Positions 16,354 to 26,243 of a DNA stretch of 64,000 nucleotides are shown here, piece by piece. The DNA is taken from contig NZ_VYSA01000003.1 of the NCBI RefSeq assembly GCF_008710745.1, positions 1 to 64,000 of the forward strand. Reading direction: 5' to 3'. Position 1 is the first letter of the stretch. Each line of letters begins with the position of its first letter. The position numbers and the translations under genes were made by a program. The notes under the pieces are model-generated. The model did not search any database. It worked only from the letters and a program-made list of their open reading frames with translations, and was not told the origin of the DNA. This DNA is from Microbacterium rhizomatis (lineage in GTDB: Bacteria; Actinomycetota; Actinomycetes; Actinomycetales; Microbacteriaceae).

Positions 16354-16872
16354 TCAACCGCGGCGAATCACGGTGTGACGGTCAGCGCCCTCGCCATACG
16401 ACTCAGAGACCAGACCGCGATCAGCGACGATGTCGTGGATGAGCTTGCGTTCGTAGCTCGACATCGCCGGCAGCGAAGCCTGAGTCGCCCCGTCGTCCAG
16501 ACGCTCTATTGCGCGCGACACGAGCGCCTCGAGCTCGCGTTGCCGCGTGTCTCGCGACCCCGCGACATCGAGGATGAGCCTCGAGAACCGTCCTGTCTTG
16601 GTCTGCACGGCGATTCGTGTCAGTTCTTGCAGCGCCTGCACGGTGTCGGGATCTGCGAGCAATGAGAGGGATGTTGCATCCTCACCCTCGACGGAGAGAT
16701 ACGCCCGCCCGCCACGCACGTCGATAGCAAGATCCCCGTCGATGTCAGCGATGTCGAGCAGTTCCTCGATGTAGTCGGCGGCGACGTCGCCCTCTTGCTC
16801 CAACTGCTCTACGGTGGCTGTCGCTCGCTCCGGAATGGTGTCGATCGACGCGTTCTCAGACGTACTGGTCAT
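16354..16872 (-). CDS. khpB: KH-R3H RNA-binding protein KhpB (Jag)
   Basis: A 172-aa cytoplasmic RNA-binding protein. A KH-II domain covers about residues 30-100 (VRGGRAYLSVEGED). The R3H domain lies near the end, with RKLIHDIVADRGLVSESYGEG followed by R-H-T-V-I. The N-terminal Jag-N domain of Firmicutes is absent, as usual in Actinobacteria. It lies 23 nt downstream of yidC in the yidC-khpB-rsmG order and is probably co-transcribed with it. Confidence 0.92.
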   Translation of the reverse strand: MTSTSENASIDTIPERATATVEQLEQEGDVAADYIEELLDIADIDGDLAIDVRGGRAYLSVEGEDATSLSLLADPDTVQALQELTRIAVQTKTGRFSRLILDVAGSRDTRQRELEALVSRAIERLDDGATQASLPAMSSYERKLIHDIVADRGLVSESYGEGADRHTVIRRG

Positions 16873-16895
16873 GGCTGTCCTCGGTGGAAGGGGTA

Positions 16896-18134
16896 TCAGG
16901 AGGTCGCAGGCTTGCCGGTCGCGGCATCACCGGGTCGTGAAGATTCAGAGCGAGCCTGCGACTGGTTCTTCACCTTCGAGGCAGGCTGACCGCCGGCTTT
17001 CGCCGCGGGCTGGCCGGCCGGCTTCGCGCTGGGCTGATTGCCGGAGTTCGGACCGGATTGGTTCGCGGTCTTCGGCCCCGACTGCGCGGGCGGCTTCGTC
17101 GTGTCCTGCGGCTTTGCCGGGGGGAGCTGCTTCTTCGCGCGCTGCTTGCCCACAGGTTGCTGTCGCTTCGGCGCGGCAGCCTTGGCCTTCTCCGCCTCGT
17201 CGAGTAGACGCTGCTGCTCGGCCTGATACTTCTCCATCGAGATGATCTTGCCGCTCGAATCGATCGCCTTACCTCGGCGGGCCAATCGCTCCTCGCGCAA
17301 CTTCGCTGCTTCCGAGCCGGGCGTCGGGAGATTACGGATGACGAGGAACTGCTGCACCATCGTCCACACGTTGGAGGTGAACCAGTAGATGACGACACCC
17401 AGCGGGAAGAACACGCCCGAGAAGACGAACGCGAAAGGAAGGATGTAGAGCATGATGCGCTGCATCTGGTACGCCTGGCCGGTCTTCGCCTCGGGGGAGA
17501 GGTTCTTCGAGATGATCTGCAGCTGCGTGAGGAACTGCGATGCGATCATCAGGACGACCAGCACCACGAGGATCGTGACGGTGACCTGCCATCCCTCGGG
17601 CTGAGTCTGCCAAGCGCCCACGAGCGTGTCGTGGAGGGAGGCGACCCCGAAGAGTTTGGCGTTGTAGAACTCCATCGTGAGCTCAGGGGTCAGCGGACCG
17701 ACACCACCGCGGCCGGCCTCGGCGTTGGCCTTGATCGAACTCAGTGTGCTGTACAGCGAGAAGAACACCGGCATCTGCACGAGCAGGGGAAGACACCCTG
17801 AAACGGGGGAGGTGCCGTTCTTCTTATAGAGCGCCATCGTCTCTCGGCTCATGGCTTCGCGAGAGAGCTGATCCTTCTTGCCCTTGTACTTCTCTTGAAC
17901 TTTCCGCAGTTCAGGCGCAATTTCCATCATCTTGCGCTGACTCTTGATCTGCTTGACGAAGAGGGGGATCAGCGCCGCCCGGACGACGACCACCAGCCCG
18001 ATGATCGCCAACACCCACGTGATACCCGCGGCCGCAGGCAACCCGATGAAGGTGAAGACCGCGTGCCATGCGACGAGCACGAGCTCGACCACCCATTTGA
18101 GTGGCCACAGGATGGTTCCAAGCAGATCCGGCAC
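16896..18134 (-). CDS. yidC: Membrane protein insertase YidC
   Basis: A 412-aa Oxa1/YidC insertase that places proteins into the cytoplasmic membrane with or without SecYEG. The N-terminal helices (VLVAWHAVFTFIGLPAA) are followed by a basic cytoplasmic segment (KQIKSQRKMMEIAPELRKVQ). The hydrophobic core has PVSGCLPLLVQMPVFFSLY and ends in VIYWFTSNVWTMVQQF. The large periplasmic domain of Gram-negatives is missing, as expected. The last 110 residues are a low-complexity Lys/Pro/Gln/Ala tail, probably ribosome-interacting. Confidence 0.95.
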   Translation of the reverse strand: MPDLLGTILWPLKWVVELVLVAWHAVFTFIGLPAAAGITWVLAIIGLVVVVRAALIPLFVKQIKSQRKMMEIAPELRKVQEKYKGKKDQLSREAMSRETMALYKKNGTSPVSGCLPLLVQMPVFFSLYSTLSSIKANAEAGRGGVGPLTPELTMEFYNAKLFGVASLHDTLVGAWQTQPEGWQVTVTILVVLVVLMIASQFLTQLQIISKNLSPEAKTGQAYQMQRIMLYILPFAFVFSGVFFPLGVVIYWFTSNVWTMVQQFLVIRNLPTPGSEAAKLREERLARRGKAIDSSGKIISMEKYQAEQQRLLDEAEKAKAAAPKRQQPVGKQRAKKQLPPAKPQDTTKPPAQSGPKTANQSGPNSGNQPSAKPAGQPAAKAGGQPASKVKNQSQARSESSRPGDAATGKPATS

Positions 18135-18137
18135 GGA

Positions 18138-18494
18138 TCAGTCCTTTCCAAGGGGTACGACGAAACCGTGGGGGGTCAGGTCGTACGAGAAGTTCTTGTG
18201 CGGGGGCACGTCGTCGATCCCGCCGGCTGCCCACGGGTGGCAACGAGCGATGCGAGCCGCGGCCATGAGCGAGCCTTTCAGTGCACCGTGCTGCTGCACG
18301 GCGCCCACGGCGTAAGCGGAACAGGACGGGTAGTACTTGCAAACGTCGCCATAGGCATGAGAGATCGTCGCACGGTAACCATGGAGCAGGCTCAACGCGA
18401 CGTTGCGTGGAACGAGAGGCACCGATAGCCAGAGCGCGGATGCCGCGAGGCGTCCGTCACCGGTGGCCGACGTGGGCAAGGTCGCCGAACTCAT
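18138..18494 (-). CDS. yidD: Membrane protein insertion efficiency factor YidD
   Basis: A 118-aa small membrane-associated protein with the YidD/DUF37 signature: YRATISHAYGDVCKYYPSCS, then AYAVGAVQQHGALKGS and RCHPW. The ATG at 18494 overlaps the rnpA stop (ATGA). The open frame extends farther upstream, but only within rnpA coding sequence. It assists YidC, whose gene follows 3 nt after this stop. Confidence 0.93.
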   Translation of the reverse strand: MSSATLPTSATGDGRLAASALWLSVPLVPRNVALSLLHGYRATISHAYGDVCKYYPSCSAYAVGAVQQHGALKGSLMAAARIARCHPWAAGGIDDVPPHKNFSYDLTPHGFVVPLGKD

Positions 18495-18826
18495 GCGGCT
18501 CTCCGTGCGAGACATCGAGCCACTTCGTCGCGAAGATCGCCGTACGCGGCGGTCGCGGCGGTCGGAAGTGCGCGGATCACGATCTCGCTGCCGGGGCGAA
18601 CAGACGGAAGGGCCTCGAAGCACACGGCCTTCAGACGGCGGCGGATCGTGTTTCGTACGACCGCGTTCCCGACCTGCTTGCTGACGATGAAGCCGAAACG
18701 AGATGCTCGGACTTCACCCGAGGTGACGACGTACGTCACCGTGTGGGCACCGGCACACCGCTGCCCCCGACGGACGACGGCCTTGTACTCCGCCCCTCGG
18801 GTGAGTCGGTTCGGCCGTGAGAGCAC
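18491..18826 (-). CDS. rnpA: Ribonuclease P protein component
   Basis: A 111-aa protein subunit of RNase P, needed for 5' maturation of tRNAs. The RNA-binding motif VGNAVVRNTIRRRLK is intact and the N-terminus (LSRPNRLTRGAEYKAVVRRG) is family-like. GTG start at 18826, 9 nt after rpmH. It is translationally coupled to yidD. Confidence 0.95.
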   Translation of the reverse strand: MLSRPNRLTRGAEYKAVVRRGQRCAGAHTVTYVVTSGEVRASRFGFIVSKQVGNAVVRNTIRRRLKAVCFEALPSVRPGSEIVIRALPTAATAAYGDLRDEVARCLARRAA

Positions 18827-18835
18827 CGCTGCGGG

Positions 18836-18973
18836 TCAGGCCGAGAGCTCGGTGCGCCCCTTGGCGCGGCGAGCCGAGAGGATGGCGCGACCGGCGCGCG
18901 TGTGCATACGGGCACGGAAACCGTGCTTCTTCGCGCGACGGCGGTTGTTGGGCTGGTAGGTGCGCTTGCTCAT
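18836..18973 (-). CDS. rpmH: 50S ribosomal protein L34
   Basis: A 45-aa ribosomal protein: [20 protein letters not shown], then [20 protein letters not shown], ending in TELSA. It is the first gene of the leftward rpmH-rnpA-yidD-yidC-khpB-rsmG series and has its own promoter at 19074-19102. Confidence 0.97.
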   Translation of the reverse strand: MSKRTYQPNNRRRAKKHGFRARMHTRAGRAILSARRAKGRTELSA

Positions 18974-19073
18974 GAAGATCACTTCCGGATCAGGGTGTCA
19001 CCGGTATCGTTGCGACGCTCGACCGGGACGAAGGGATGCAGGGACTGCCGCGAAGGCATAAGTCAACCGATTT

Positions 19074-19102
19074 AGGCTACGTCGGATCGCGGAAATACTC
19101 AA
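19074..19102 (-). promoter_or_regulatory. Housekeeping promoter of rpmH
   Basis: On the minus strand TTGAGT (19102-19097), a 17-nt spacer and TAGCCT (19079-19074) form a good sigma-70-type promoter. It leaves a leader of about 95 nt before the rpmH ATG. Confidence 0.7.
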
Positions 19103-19182
19103 ACCGGCACCCGAGCGCCGCATTATCCCCATTCTCTGTCACGGGCATGGCAAAGACACGCGGGCGGCCCCTACAGTGGAGT

Positions 19183-19211
19183 TTGCTCAAGCGACGCCCT
19201 CTGACTAGCGT
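19183..19211 (+). promoter_or_regulatory. Housekeeping promoter of dnaA
   Basis: TTGCTC (19183-19188), a 17-nt spacer and TAGCGT (19206-19211), with a leader of about 75 nt to the dnaA ATG. The rpmH and dnaA promoters are divergent, 80 nt apart. Confidence 0.65.
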
Positions 19212-19223
19212 GGCTCCGGCAAG

Positions 19224-19232
19224 TTATCCACA
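19224..19232 (+). promoter_or_regulatory. DnaA box in the dnaA leader
   Basis: A perfect TTATCCACA just downstream of the predicted dnaA transcription start, where DnaA binding would repress its own gene. Confidence 0.8.
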
Positions 19233-19291
19233 GGCCGACGTGCGTTTCTCCGTCGGAGCCGCGGACGCAACAAGATAACCCCGGGGGGGTC

Positions 19292-20713
19292 ATGTCACCG
19301 CACGATATTCCAGATGTTCCCATCTGGTCGGCCGTGCTCGGCGAACTCGCCGGCGATGACAGGATCACCCCGCAGCTCCAGGGCTTTCTGAACCTCGCTG
19401 TGCCGCAGGGCGTCATGAGCGGCACGCTCTATCTGGATGTGCCGAACGACCTGACGGCCGCTCAGATCAACAAGCGCATGCGCGCGCCCATCCTCGAGGC
19501 GCTTTCACGAGTGGATGCGGAACCGGAAGCCGCGTCGTTCCGCGTGGTCGTCAATCCGGAGCTGACCGAGAACTCCCACGCCTTCTCCGCACCGGCGCCC
19601 GCGCAGTCGGTCGCCCCGACTGCACCGATCAGACCGCAGACGGAAGAGGCGGCGGATGCCGCAGCATCCGTCTCGCGAAGTGACACGCGACTGAACCCGA
19701 AGTACACGTTCGACAACTTCGTCATCGGGCAGTCCAACCGCTTCGCACATGCTGCGGCAGTCGCCGTGGCAGAGGCCCCCGCCAAGGCATATAACCCGCT
19801 GTTCATCTACGGCGATTCGGGGCTCGGCAAGACACACCTGCTGCACGCCATCGGCGACTACGCGATGAGCCTGTACTCCGGCATCCGTGTCCGCTACGTC
19901 TCGAGCGAAGAGTTCACGAACGACTTCATCAACTCGATCGCGAACAACCGCGGCTCCGCATTCCAGGCGCGGTACCGCGACGTCGACATCCTCCTGATCG
20001 ACGACATCCAGTTCCTGCAGGGTCGTGCCGAGACACAGGAAGCCTTCTTCCACACGTTCAACACGCTGCACGATCATGACAAGCAGGTCGTCATCACCAG
20101 CGATGTGCCCCCCAAGCACCTCACGGGCTTCGAAGATCGCATGCGCAGCCGATTCGAGTGGGGCCTGATCACCGATGTGCAGGCGCCCGATCTCGAAACG
20201 CGCATCGCGATCCTCCGCAAGAAGGCGCAGAGCGAGCGGCTGCAGATCCCCGACGAGGTGCTGGAGTACATCGCCACGAAGGTCTCGTCCAACATCCGCG
20301 AGCTCGAGGGCGCGTTGATCCGTGTCTCGGCATTCGCCAGCTTGAACCGTTCGACGCTCGACATGTCGCTCGCGCAGACCGTGCTCCGCGACATCATCGA
20401 CCAGGACGACGCGAACGTCATCTCGCCGACGGACATCATCACCGCCACAGCGCAGTACTTCAAGCTGTCCGTCGATGACCTCTACGGCTCGAGCCGATCG
20501 CAGTCCGTAGCCACGGCGCGTCAGATCGCCATGTATCTGTGCCGCGAACGAACCAGCCTCTCCTTGCCGAAGATCGGGCACCTCTTCGGCAACCGCGATC
20601 ACACGACGGTCATGTACGCCTACAAGAAGATCAGCGACCTGATGAAAGAGCGTCGGTCGATCTACAACCAGGTCACCGAGATCACGACGCAGCTCGGCCG
20701 CGTCGGCCGCTGA
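19292..20713 (+). CDS. dnaA: Chromosomal replication initiator DnaA
   Basis: A 473-aa AAA+ initiator that binds DnaA boxes and opens oriC. Domain I covers about residues 1-85. A variable Ala/Pro linker (domain II) runs to about 125. Domain III carries Walker A ([13 protein letters not shown]) and Walker B ([11 protein letters not shown]). Domain IV ends with the DNA-binding signature [23 protein letters not shown] start at 19292. Rightward orientation with the origin immediately after it is typical. Confidence 0.97.
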   Translation: MSPHDIPDVPIWSAVLGELAGDDRITPQLQGFLNLAVPQGVMSGTLYLDVPNDLTAAQINKRMRAPILEALSRVDAEPEAASFRVVVNPELTENSHAFSAPAPAQSVAPTAPIRPQTEEAADAAASVSRSDTRLNPKYTFDNFVIGQSNRFAHAAAVAVAEAPAKAYNPLFIYGDSGLGKTHLLHAIGDYAMSLYSGIRVRYVSSEEFTNDFINSIANNRGSAFQARYRDVDILLIDDIQFLQGRAETQEAFFHTFNTLHDHDKQVVITSDVPPKHLTGFEDRMRSRFEWGLITDVQAPDLETRIAILRKKAQSERLQIPDEVLEYIATKVSSNIRELEGALIRVSAFASLNRSTLDMSLAQTVLRDIIDQDDANVISPTDIITATAQYFKLSVDDLYGSSRSQSVATARQIAMYLCRERTSLSLPKIGHLFGNRDHTTVMYAYKKISDLMKERRSIYNQVTEITTQLGRVGR

Positions 20714-20855
20714 GAGGCGTTCCGATCCGCATCTGTCGGCGTTGATCGCTCCTCCGAGCGCGTCAGCGTGTTCCGACACGCCCGCCGATGGAATATGCCG
20801 CAATCAGTCCTTGACACGAGGGCCGCAGCGGGGCCATTATTCCGGTTCTGCACAG

Positions 20856-20875
20856 TGTGGAAAACCTGTGGATAA
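20856..20875 (-). promoter_or_regulatory. DnaA box pair (left)
   Basis: TGTGGAAAA (20856-20864) and TGTGGATAA (20867-20875), both fitting TGTGNAWAA, separated by 2 nt. Confidence 0.88.
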
Positions 20876-21033
20876 CTTTTCTAAGTTGCGGAAACCGTGT
20901 GCGTGGCGCCGACTCACCTGTGGATGGATTCGCCGCGAGTGCACGACGTCCACGGACGATGGGATGTCGGTTCCGCAGGCCGTGCACATCTCACACCGTT
21001 GTAGTTCCCCGCTCTCGACAAGCATCGCTCGAG

Positions 21034-21051
21034 TTGTCCACAGTTTCCACA
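21034..21051 (+). promoter_or_regulatory. DnaA box pair (right)
   Basis: TTGTCCACA (21034-21042) directly followed by GTTTCCACA (21043-21051). They face the left pair across the AT-richer middle of the gap. Confidence 0.8.
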
Positions 21052-21185
21052 GGCGTTAAGAAGATGACAGATAACTACTCAATTGAACTCCGATCGATCA
21101 CCTTGACGGCGAAAGTCCCGGATCTGGTGTGCAGCGCGGCGGGCACTAGCATGGGAACCCAGACTCGAAGCTCGAAGGAGCGCCA

Positions 21186-22337
21186 GTGAGGTTCCACGTC
21201 AATCGCGATGTGTTCAGCGAAGCAGTGTCGTTCGTCGTCAAGCTTCTGCCGCAGCGCAATCCGCAGCCGATCCTGGCGGGCGTGCTGATCGAAGCATCCG
21301 ATGCGGGGCTCTCGCTCGCAGCCTTCGACTACGAGGCCTCCGCACGGACCACGATCGAAGCCACGGTCGACGAACCCGGCACGATCCTCGTGCACGGACG
21401 GCTACTGTCCGAGATCGCCAGCCGCCTGCCGAACGCCCCGATCCAGATCGAGGTCGATGACGACGGCGGGATCGTGCTCACCTGTGGGTCGGCACGCTTC
21501 ACGCTCTCGTCGATGCCGGTGCAGGAGTACCCCGCGATCCCCGAGGTGACGGGTGACTCGGGTCTCGTCCCGGGTGAAGATTTCGCGACGGCGATCGCCC
21601 AGGTCGCCTTCGCGGCGTCTCGCGACGACGTGACCCCGGTCCTGACCGGTGTACAACTCGAAGTGAGCGGCACGCAGCTGAGCCTCGTGGCGACCGACCG
21701 CTACCGCGTCGCGCTGCGTGAGATTCCGTGGGACGGCGGAGCGACAGCATCCGAAGAATCCACCACCGCTCTCGTGCCGGCACGCACACTCCAGGAGGTG
21801 GGCAAGACCTTCGCCCACGGTGGCGACATCTCGATCGCTTTCTCGGGTGCCGGCGACCGCGAGATCATCGCCTTCACGGCGGGCAACAAGACGGTCACCT
21901 CGCTGCTGATCAAGGGCAACTTCCCGCCGGTGCGACGCTTGTTCCCCGAGGCGACCGACCACCACGCGGTCGTCAACACGGCCGAGCTGACCGAAGCCGT
22001 GCGGCGCGTGTCACTCGTTCTCGATCGCTCGGCTCCCCTCCGGTTCACGTTCACGACCGACAGCGTGTCGATGGATGCCTCGGGCACCGAGCAGGCGCGG
22101 GCATCGGAGTCCGTCGATGCCCACCTGGTCGGCGAAGACGTGACGCTCGGCCTCAACCCGCAGTATCTGCTCGAGTCACTCGCGGCTGTTCGCAGCGAGT
22201 TCGCGCGGATCACGTTCACGTCGAGCGAGAACGCGAACAAGCTCAGCCCCGTGCTCGTGACCGCGCAGACGTCGGTCGACAAGGCAGGCTCGGACTCGTT
22301 CAAGTACCTGCTGCAGCCGAACCTCCTCCTGCGCTAG
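21186..22337 (+). CDS. dnaN: DNA polymerase III sliding clamp (beta subunit)
   Basis: A 383-aa protein that dimerises into the ring clamp tethering polymerase III and repair factors to DNA. Three clamp folds are visible; the start MRFHVNRDVFSEAVSFVVKL and the end SFKYLLQPNLLLR are typical. GTG start at 21186 after AAGGAG. A TAGCAT -10-like hexamer lies at 21147-21152. NucS, encoded at 50.8 kb, ends in a clamp-binding type motif. Confidence 0.96.
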   Translation: MRFHVNRDVFSEAVSFVVKLLPQRNPQPILAGVLIEASDAGLSLAAFDYEASARTTIEATVDEPGTILVHGRLLSEIASRLPNAPIQIEVDDDGGIVLTCGSARFTLSSMPVQEYPAIPEVTGDSGLVPGEDFATAIAQVAFAASRDDVTPVLTGVQLEVSGTQLSLVATDRYRVALREIPWDGGATASEESTTALVPARTLQEVGKTFAHGGDISIAFSGAGDREIIAFTAGNKTVTSLLIKGNFPPVRRLFPEATDHHAVVNTAELTEAVRRVSLVLDRSAPLRFTFTTDSVSMDASGTEQARASESVDAHLVGEDVTLGLNPQYLLESLAAVRSEFARITFTSSENANKLSPVLVTAQTSVDKAGSDSFKYLLQPNLLLR

Positions 22338-22362
22338 CGCGGGCGGCGTCGGAATCCCCGAC

Positions 22363-22368
22363 TAGCCT
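22363..22368 (+). promoter_or_regulatory. -10 element for a leaderless recF
   Basis: TAGCCT ends 6 nt before the recF GTG at 22375. The gap has no ribosome site, which points to a leaderless transcript in addition to read-through from dnaN. No clear -35. Confidence 0.5.
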
Positions 22369-22374
22369 GAACCA

Positions 22375-23532
22375 GTGATCGTGGAGCACCTGAGCCTCGT
22401 CGACTTCCGCAACTATGCGGTCGCCGATGTCGCACTGGTACCCGGGCCGAATGTCTTCGTCGGGCGAAACGGCCAGGGCAAGACCAACCTCGCTGAGGCG
22501 ATCGCCTACTTCGCCACGCTCGGGTCACACCGCGTGTCGTCCGACGCGCCGATGGTCCGCGACGGTGCCGACGCCGCGATCGTGCGCGCTCGACTTGCAC
22601 ACGGCGAACGGCGTGTGCAGCTCGAGCTGCAGCTGAACAGACAGGGTTCGAATCGCGCGCGAGTCAACGGTTCGGCGGTGAAGACCGCTGAACTGCCGCG
22701 CTACGCGCAGGTGGTGCTCTTCGCGCCGGAAGATCTCCAGATCGTGCGCGGCGACCCGTCCGCGCGTCGCCGCTTCGCTGATCAGCTGCTCGTGCAGCGC
22801 GCGCCCCGCATGTCGGGTGTTCTCGCCGACTACGACCGGGTGCTCCGTCAACGCACCGCGCTCCTGAAGTCGGCGAAGGCGAGAGGCATCCGCGGTGATG
22901 CCCTTTCGACTCTCGATGTGTGGGACGAGAAGCTCGTCTCACTCGGTACCGAGCTGATCGAGGCGCGCCTGGGTCTCGCGGCCGACCTGGCCGCGCCCCT
23001 GGCCGACGCCTACACCGCCATCGCAGGAGCGGATCACGAGCCCCGGCTGGACTGGGCGCTCTCGGTTCGCGGCGGCGATCCTGAAGAAGATGCCGCAGCT
23101 CCCGCGCCGGATGGGACTGCGACCTCGATCGGCGACCTGTTCCGTGCTGCACTCGCGGCGAAGCGCCCCGCCGAGATCGATCGTGGTCTCACGCTCGTGG
23201 GTCCGCACCGCGACGACCTCGTGCTGCGGGTGCGCGGTCTGCCGGTGAAGGGGTACGCGTCGCACGGCGAATCGTGGTCGATGGCGCTGAGCCTGCGGCT
23301 CGCGTCCGCCGAACTACTGCGCGCGGAGTCTCAGCTGGGCGACCCGGTGCTCATCCTCGACGATGTGTTCGCCGAACTGGACACGGATCGGCGGGCCCGG
23401 CTCGGCGAGCTCGCCGGCGGGTACGAACAGGTCATCGTCACTGCTGCGGTCGAGCAGGACGTTCCGCCCGGGCTGCGCGCGCGCATCGTGCGTGTCGAGG
23501 GCGGAAGAATCGTCGAGGAATCGGATGCCTGA
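22375..23532 (+). CDS. recF: DNA replication and repair protein RecF
   Basis: A 385-aa SMC-like ATPase that helps load RecA at single-strand gaps. Walker A is GRNGQGKTNLAEAI near residue 30, the signature region is KGYASHGESWSMALSLRLA, and Walker B is DPVLILDDVFAELD. The N-terminal MIVEHLSLVDFRNY is canonical. The next gene, dciA, begins inside its last codons (8-nt overlap). Confidence 0.95.
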   Translation: MIVEHLSLVDFRNYAVADVALVPGPNVFVGRNGQGKTNLAEAIAYFATLGSHRVSSDAPMVRDGADAAIVRARLAHGERRVQLELQLNRQGSNRARVNGSAVKTAELPRYAQVVLFAPEDLQIVRGDPSARRRFADQLLVQRAPRMSGVLADYDRVLRQRTALLKSAKARGIRGDALSTLDVWDEKLVSLGTELIEARLGLAADLAAPLADAYTAIAGADHEPRLDWALSVRGGDPEEDAAAPAPDGTATSIGDLFRAALAAKRPAEIDRGLTLVGPHRDDLVLRVRGLPVKGYASHGESWSMALSLRLASAELLRAESQLGDPVLILDDVFAELDTDRRARLGELAGGYEQVIVTAAVEQDVPPGLRARIVRVEGGRIVEESDA

Positions 23533-24043
23533 TCCCGCCGCCCCCGGCGAAGCAGGCGCCGGCGAACCCGATGTCCCCGAGACACTCGCCACCTACCTCC
23601 GGCTGCGGGGTCTCAAGCCCTCGGCCCGGGCGAGCCGTCGCAAGCGTCGTGTCCGTGGCGACGATGAGAATGCGCCGTTCACACCGGGGCGCGATCCGCA
23701 CGGCGTGGGCGACGTGCTGTCGGATCTCACGCGCAGCGCGGGCTGGGATTCTCAGCTCGCCCGCGAAGACCTCGTGCGCCAGTGGGCCGATGTCGCCGGT
23801 GCGGACACGGCCGGCCACACCCGTCCGGTGGCCCTGACCGACGGTCTGCTGACCGTGCAGGCTGATTCCACCGCATGGGCGAAACAGCTCCAGCTCATGC
23901 GTGCGCACATCCTTTCGGAGGTCATCCGGCGCTTCCCGGATGCGGGGGTCGACAGCATCCGCTTCATTGGGCCGGACGTTCCCTCTTGGAAATGGGGTCC
24001 CAGAGCCATTCCAGGGCGCGGCCCGCGCGACACCTACGGCTGA
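23525..24043 (+). CDS. dciA: Replicative helicase loader-type protein DciA (DUF721)
   Basis: A 172-aa protein of the DUF721/DciA family, the ancestral loader of DnaB helicase in bacteria lacking DnaC/DnaI. A disordered charged N-terminus with a basic stretch (RASRRKRRVRG) precedes the conserved domain (about 60-150): DLVRQWADVAGADTAGHTRP, then LLTVQADSTAWAKQLQLM and VDSIRFIGP. The ATG at 23525 overlaps recF. It lies in the recF-dciA-gyrB order of Actinobacteria. Confidence 0.9.
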   Translation: MPDPAAPGEAGAGEPDVPETLATYLRLRGLKPSARASRRKRRVRGDDENAPFTPGRDPHGVGDVLSDLTRSAGWDSQLAREDLVRQWADVAGADTAGHTRPVALTDGLLTVQADSTAWAKQLQLMRAHILSEVIRRFPDAGVDSIRFIGPDVPSWKWGPRAIPGRGPRDTYG

Positions 24044-24167
24044 GCCACGGTTTGGGGACACCCCGTGCAGTTCATCGCTCCACAGGGGCGTATAAACCCC
24101 GGTCGAAGCTCGTCTCTTGGTAGGCTGGGGTCACACTGCCGAACCGATCTGGAGCGCTCGAACACCT

Positions 24168-26210
<2,043 letters not shown>

Positions 26211-26243
26211 GCCCCGCTCGAGCAATAGCCAGGAACTGAGAAC

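Larger units (their letters stand above)
20714..21185. other. Origin of replication region (oriC)
   Basis: The 472-bp dnaA-dnaN gap. It holds a pair of DnaA boxes at 20856-20875, a facing pair at 21034-21051, a weaker box at 20919-20927 (TGTGGATGG), and the most AT-rich patch of the neighbourhood around 21058-21090 (AAGAAGATGACAGATAACTA). Flanking genes and box orientation support it as the chromosomal origin. Confidence 0.92.
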
